A stretch of 9,783 nucleotides of DNA from Candidatus Arcticimaribacter sp. (GTDB lineage: Bacteria > Bacteroidota > Bacteroidia > Flavobacteriales > Flavobacteriaceae), in contig WTJB01000208.1 in the NCBI GenBank assembly GCA_011526335.1, positions 1 through 9,783 of the forward strand, in the 5' to 3' direction. The notes below the pieces were generated by a model. It did not search any database and was not told where the DNA came from. It saw nothing but the letters and a program-made list of their open reading frames with translations. Both the position numbers and the translations under genes were made by a program. How positions within the stretch are numbered: position 1 is the first letter of the stretch; each line of letters begins with the position of its first letter. This document shows, piece by piece, positions 7,032 to 9,783 of the stretch.

Positions 7032-8570
7032 TTAATGCTTAAAATGACGAATTCCAGTGAATACCATAGAGATATTGTTTGCATCACAAAAATCTATAGA
7101 CAATTGATCTTTTATGGAACCTCCGGGTTGTATTACCGATTGGATGCCTTCACCACTAGCAATCTCTACACAGTCAGGAAACGGAAAGAAAGCATCACTA
7201 GCCATTACCGCCCCTTTTAAGTCAAAATTAAAGCTTTTCGCTTTTACAATGGCTTGGCGTAATGCATCTACACGTGAGGTTTGACCCGTACCTGAGGCCA
7301 ACAATTGCTTGTCTTTCACCAAAACAATGGTGTTCGATTTTGTATGCTTACAAATGGCAGAAGCAAATAAAAGATCGCCTATTTGATCTTGAGTCGGCGC
7401 TTGTTTTGTTACGGTTGTAAGATGACTTTCGCTATCGCTAATGTTATCGCGCTCTTGTACCAAATACCCGTTGAGGCATGTGCGTACTGTTTGCGCATCT
7501 AGCGTGGTTTGCTTCTGAATTAATATAACCCGGTTCTTTTTACTTTTTAAAAGTTCAAGCGCTTCGGCAGTGTAGCTTGGTGCAATAACTACTTCGCAAA
7601 AAAGGTCATTTATTTTTTCAGCGGTAGCCAAATCAATAGCGTTATTGGCAATCAATACTCCACCAAAAGCAGAAACAGGATCGCCCGCCAATGCGGCTTC
7701 GTAAGCTTCTACTAGGCTATTGCGTGTTGCAAAACCACAAGCATTGTTGTGTTTTAGAATCGCAAAGGTTGGGTCAGCCCCTTGAAATTCTAGCATCAGA
7801 TTTACTGCAGCATCAATGTCTAAGAGATTGTTGTAAGAAACTTCTTTCCCGTGTACTTGTTCCAATAAATCCTCTAATGGACCAAAGAAAGTCCCTTTTT
7901 GGTGTGGATTTTCACCATAACGCAAACTTTTGGCGTTTAAGTCGCTTAGTTTCAAGGCCTCTTCACTTTGGGTCTGCTTGTTGAAGTAGTGAAATATTGC
8001 CGTATCGTAATGAGAAGAAATCATAAAAGATTTTGTTGCAAATGCCTTTCTGTCGTCAAGTTCTAGCACCCCCTCTTTGGATTGAAGAAGATCAAGTAAT
8101 TTTCCGTAGTCGCTTTTGTCCGAAATACAGCAAACATCAGCAAAGTTTTTTGCAGCAGCGCGTATCAAAGAGATTCCTCCGATATCAATTTTTTCTATAA
8201 TGTCTTGATCGCTTGCACCAGAGGCCACTGTTTTTTCAAACGGATAGAGGTCTACAATAACCAAGTCCAACTGCGGAATATCATACTCTGCAATTTCTGC
8301 TTGATCAGATGGTGTGTTTTGACGATTGAGAATCCCACCAAATATTTTGGGGTGAAGGGTTTTTACGCGTCCCCCTAAAATAGAAGGATAAGAGGTAATG
8401 TCTTCTACGGGAACGACATCTACCCCCAAATCACGGATAAATTTTTCTGTTCCACCCGTAGAATAAAGGGTGACGCCATTTTTATCTAATTCTTTGATGA
8501 TAGGGGCTAAGCCCTCTTTGTCAAAAACAGAAATTAGAGCAGAGGAAATTTTGATGGGTGCGTTGTTCAT
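7032..8570 (-). CDS. purH: Bifunctional AICAR transformylase / IMP cyclohydrolase
   Basis: Cytoplasmic enzyme of 512 residues that catalyses the last two steps of de novo purine synthesis: formylation of AICAR with 10-formyl-THF, then ring closure to IMP. The N-terminal MGS-like cyclohydrolase domain (about 6-200) shows ALISVFDK (11-18), LYSTGGT (35-41), GGRVKTLHPKIFGGIL (66-81) and DLVIVDLYPF (102-111). The C-terminal transformylase domain shows LRYGENPHQ (216-224), the KHNNACGF block (273-280) with the catalytic-type Lys-His pair, AFGG (301-304), SDAFFPFPD (458-466) and QPGGSIKD (481-488), ending in TGIRHFKH as the family usually does. Length and motifs indicate a complete functional protein. 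It sits 9 bp after the fRMsr gene and 37 bp before mreB. Placement of purH before mreB is, as far as I know, recurrent in Bacteroidota, but no biochemical link is shown here. Confidence 0.98.
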   Translation of the reverse strand: MNNAPIKISSALISVFDKEGLAPIIKELDKNGVTLYSTGGTEKFIRDLGVDVVPVEDITSYPSILGGRVKTLHPKIFGGILNRQNTPSDQAEIAEYDIPQLDLVIVDLYPFEKTVASGASDQDIIEKIDIGGISLIRAAAKNFADVCCISDKSDYGKLLDLLQSKEGVLELDDRKAFATKSFMISSHYDTAIFHYFNKQTQSEEALKLSDLNAKSLRYGENPHQKGTFFGPLEDLLEQVHGKEVSYNNLLDIDAAVNLMLEFQGADPTFAILKHNNACGFATRNSLVEAYEAALAGDPVSAFGGVLIANNAIDLATAEKINDLFCEVVIAPSYTAEALELLKSKKNRVILIQKQTTLDAQTVRTCLNGYLVQERDNISDSESHLTTVTKQAPTQDQIGDLLFASAICKHTKSNTIVLVKDKQLLASGTGQTSRVDALRQAIVKAKSFNFDLKGAVMASDAFFPFPDCVEIASGEGIQSVIQPGGSIKDQLSIDFCDANNISMVFTGIRHFKH

Positions 8571-8579
8571 AAATAAAGT

Positions 8580-9044
8580 TTAAAAAAGTATATCGGCTAT
8601 TCGTGCGTTGAGTTGTTCTAAGAAGGTGGCATCTTCTTGACTAAAGGCATTTTTGATGTTGGAGTCAATATCAATTTGCCCCACATTGATTTTGTCCACA
8701 AAAAGTGGAATGACAATTTCAGATTTTACCTGAATGTCACAGGCAATATAATTGTCTTGTGCGGTCACATCTTCCACAATAAAATTTTCATTGCTTACCG
8801 CTACTTGTCCGCAAATTCCTTTTCCAAAGGGGATTTCGGTGTGGTCTGTGGGAATGCCTGCAAAGGCTTTTAGGTGTAGCGTTTGCGCCATGTGGTCAGC
8901 AAAATAAAAACCAACCCAGTCGTAATGTTTAACCTCTTTTTGAAGTAAAGTACATATTTCTGTGAGCAAGGTTTCCAATGCCTTATCTTCTTGAGAAATA
9001 ATGCTTTCGCATTGAGAGAGTAGGGTGGTGTATTCGTTTTTCAT
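8580..9044 (-). CDS. msrC: GAF-domain protein, free methionine-(R)-sulfoxide reductase (fRMsr) family, lacking one conserved Cys
   Basis: Single GAF domain of 154 residues, the size of bacterial fRMsr enzymes, which reduce free methionine-R-sulfoxide to methionine in the cytoplasm. The family blocks are clear: YDWVGFYF (41-48), IPFGKGICGQVA (71-82), NYIACDIQVKSEIVIPLF (98-115) and VGQIDIDS (121-128). Cys102 in IACD matches the catalytic cysteine (E. coli C118), and Glu109, Asp125 and Asp127 match the substrate-binding acidic residues by spacing (E. coli E125, D141, D143). Cys78 in GICG corresponds to E. coli C94. The position ten residues earlier, Cys84 in E. coli, is His68 here. The enzyme may therefore use Cys78 as resolving residue, or may have lost or altered activity. 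It is the first gene of the - strand run, 9 bp before purH. A purely ligand-sensing GAF protein is the alternative, but the retained active-site acids argue for fRMsr. Confidence 0.85.
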   Translation of the reverse strand: MKNEYTTLLSQCESIISQEDKALETLLTEICTLLQKEVKHYDWVGFYFADHMAQTLHLKAFAGIPTDHTEIPFGKGICGQVAVSNENFIVEDVTAQDNYIACDIQVKSEIVIPLFVDKINVGQIDIDSNIKNAFSQEDATFLEQLNARIADILF

Positions 9045-9051
9045 TTCACCC

Positions 9052-9059
9052 CAAAAATA
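9052..9059 (-). promoter_or_regulatory. Candidate -7 element for the msrC-purH-mre operon
   Basis: On the - strand the octamer reads TATTTTTG, fitting TAnnTTTG. It lies only 7 bp before the msrC ATG, so transcription from it would give an almost leaderless mRNA. No TTG is present at the expected -33 spacing, and the AT-rich context makes a chance match likely. It is nonetheless the best match on this strand in the 90-bp intergenic region. Confidence 0.25.
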
Positions 9060-9070
9060 AAAAATTCAAC

Positions 9071-9078
9071 TACCTTTG
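9071..9078 (+). promoter_or_regulatory. Candidate -7 element for the HMA-MauE gene
   Basis: The octamer TACCTTTG matches TAnnTTTG on the + strand, 56 bp before the ATG of the HMA-domain gene, giving a leader of about 50 nt. A -33 TTG is not seen at 19-21 bp upstream. The element lies beside the oppositely directed candidate at 9052-9059, so the two polymerase footprints would overlap if both are real. Confidence 0.3.
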
Positions 9079-9099
9079 AGTAGCGAAACGACAATAATT

Positions 9100-9114
9100 T
9101 ATAAACGTTTTATA
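9100..9114. promoter_or_regulatory. Imperfect palindrome in divergent intergenic region, possible operator
   Basis: TATAAACGTTTTATA is a palindrome (TATAAA-CG-TTTATA) with one extra T in the right half. It lies in the presumed leader of the HMA-MauE gene, 20 bp before its ATG. Its position would suit a repressor site or a weak RNA hairpin. The composition is simple and AT-rich, no regulator gene is adjacent, and I cannot assign it to a known family. Confidence 0.2.
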
Positions 9115-9134
9115 CGCGACAAAAAAACGGTAGA

Positions 9135-9783
9135 ATGAAACAGAATACTTTGTTTATAGAGGGGATGACCTGTAAAAATTGCGAACGGAGTGTCCAGGAA
9201 AAATTAAGCGGATTTAAAGGGTTGACCAACGTAGAGGTTTCCCTAGAAAAAGCTAGGGCAACTTTTACTACAGCCCAAGACGTTGAAGTAAGTCAACTTG
9301 CTGATTTACTGGGAGAAAAATATCAGCTTTCATTTAAAGAGCATCCAACAACCAGCCCAGTATCCTCAAAATTAAGGCAGTTATTCCCGCTTTTTTTGAT
9401 TCTTTTTTACGTGACAGCAGGAGCACTATTTCTCTCCAATGGTTTATGGGATGATTATTTCTTATCTGCTTTTATGGGGCTTTTCTTTATTGTGTTTAGT
9501 TTTTTTAAATTTTTGGACTACACTTCTTTTCCAGCATCTTTTCAACAATATGACCCAATCGCAAAAAGAAGTAAGTTGTATGCTTACTTGTATCCTTTTA
9601 TAGAAACATTCTTGGGCTTGTGTTTTTTATTTCAGTATGCGATGGGCGTGGCAGCAGGCGTAACGGTAGTATTATTATTGGCAACCAGTTGGGGTGTCTT
9701 TCAAACTTTGCGGAATAAACAAGCTATGCAATGCGCTTGTTTGGGAACAGCATTGAAACTTCCGATGACAGAAGCCACCCTGA
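9135..9783 (+). CDS. HMA (heavy-metal-associated) domain fused to MauE/DoxX-like membrane domain, 3' truncated by the window
   Basis: 216 codons are visible and the frame is still open at the window end. Residues 4-68 form an HMA-type fold with the metal-binding motif GMTCKNC (Cys13, Cys16), typical of copper-binding domains of the CopZ/Atx1 type. A short Pro/Ser linker follows (71-78). Then come four hydrophobic helices, about 82-101, 108-127, 150-170 and 172-190. The YDPIAKRSKLYAYLYPFIE segment (139-157) and the later CACLGT (200-205) are patterns I associate with MauE/DoxX-related redox membrane proteins. The protein probably sits in the inner membrane with the HMA domain outside the lipid; a role in copper or mercury handling or disulfide chemistry is inference only. 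The start ATG at 9135 gives the complete HMA domain. The gene is divergent from the msrC-purH-mre run and separated from it by 90 bp with candidate promoters. Confidence 0.8.
   Translation, partial: MKQNTLFIEGMTCKNCERSVQEKLSGFKGLTNVEVSLEKARATFTTAQDVEVSQLADLLGEKYQLSFKEHPTTSPVSSKLRQLFPLFLILFYVTAGALFLSNGLWDDYFLSAFMGLFFIVFSFFKFLDYTSFPASFQQYDPIAKRSKLYAYLYPFIETFLGLCFLFQYAMGVAAGVTVVLLLATSWGVFQTLRNKQAMQCACLGTALKLPMTEATL

Noticed and set aside
8571..8579. Promoter between msrC and purH
   Set aside because: The gap is only 9 bp and no TAnnTTTG lies at a useful distance; co-transcription is the simpler explanation.

Overview
The window comes from the chromosome of a Bacteroidota bacterium, most likely a member of the Flavobacteriia. 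The evidence is AT-rich DNA, weak or absent Shine-Dalgarno sequences, candidate Bacteroidota-type -7 promoter elements (TAnnTTTG), a purH-mreB-mreC-mreD-mrdA-rodA gene order I associate with this phylum, and protein sequences of Bacteroidota flavour. The genus cannot be named from the sequence alone.

Left part (1-1530, + strand): the C-terminal end of a Prc/Tsp-type S41 carboxy-terminal processing protease, followed with no gap by a DppC/OppC-type ABC transporter permease. The two reading frames are in phase and separated by a single TAA, and the permease appears to start at TTG. The permease has a long extracytoplasmic insertion, and no partner permease, ATPase or binding protein is seen in the window.

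Central part (1520-9044, - strand): seven tightly packed genes that read, in transcription order, fRMsr-like GAF protein (msrC), purH, mreB, mreC, mreD, mrdA (PBP2) and rodA. The last five encode the core elongasome. MreB filaments, the MreC/MreD membrane linkers, the RodA glycosyltransferase and the PBP2 transpeptidase together build the lateral cell wall. Gaps are 9, 37 and 7 bp, then overlaps of 4, 4 and 8 bp, so one transcript with translational coupling is likely. A perfect TAnnTTTG match just upstream of mreB may give the shape genes a second promoter. The end of rodA overlaps the end of the permease by 11 bp, leaving no room for an intergenic terminator.

Right part (9045-9783): a 90-bp divergent intergenic region with candidate promoter elements facing away from each other and an imperfect palindrome, then the start of a + strand gene that runs off the window. 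It encodes an N-terminal heavy-metal-associated (HMA) domain with GMTCxxC, fused to a four-helix MauE/DoxX-like membrane domain with a CxC motif.

There is no sign of mobile elements, CRISPR arrays, tRNA or rRNA, and no intergenic stretch exceeds 300 bp. The window is mostly conserved core genome. The points most worth checking are sequence-level details: a missing resolving cysteine in the fRMsr, a Cys/His-rich loop in PBP2 that may bind zinc, the in-phase protease/permease junction, and the HMA-MauE fusion. I found no clear evidence of an undescribed multi-gene system.
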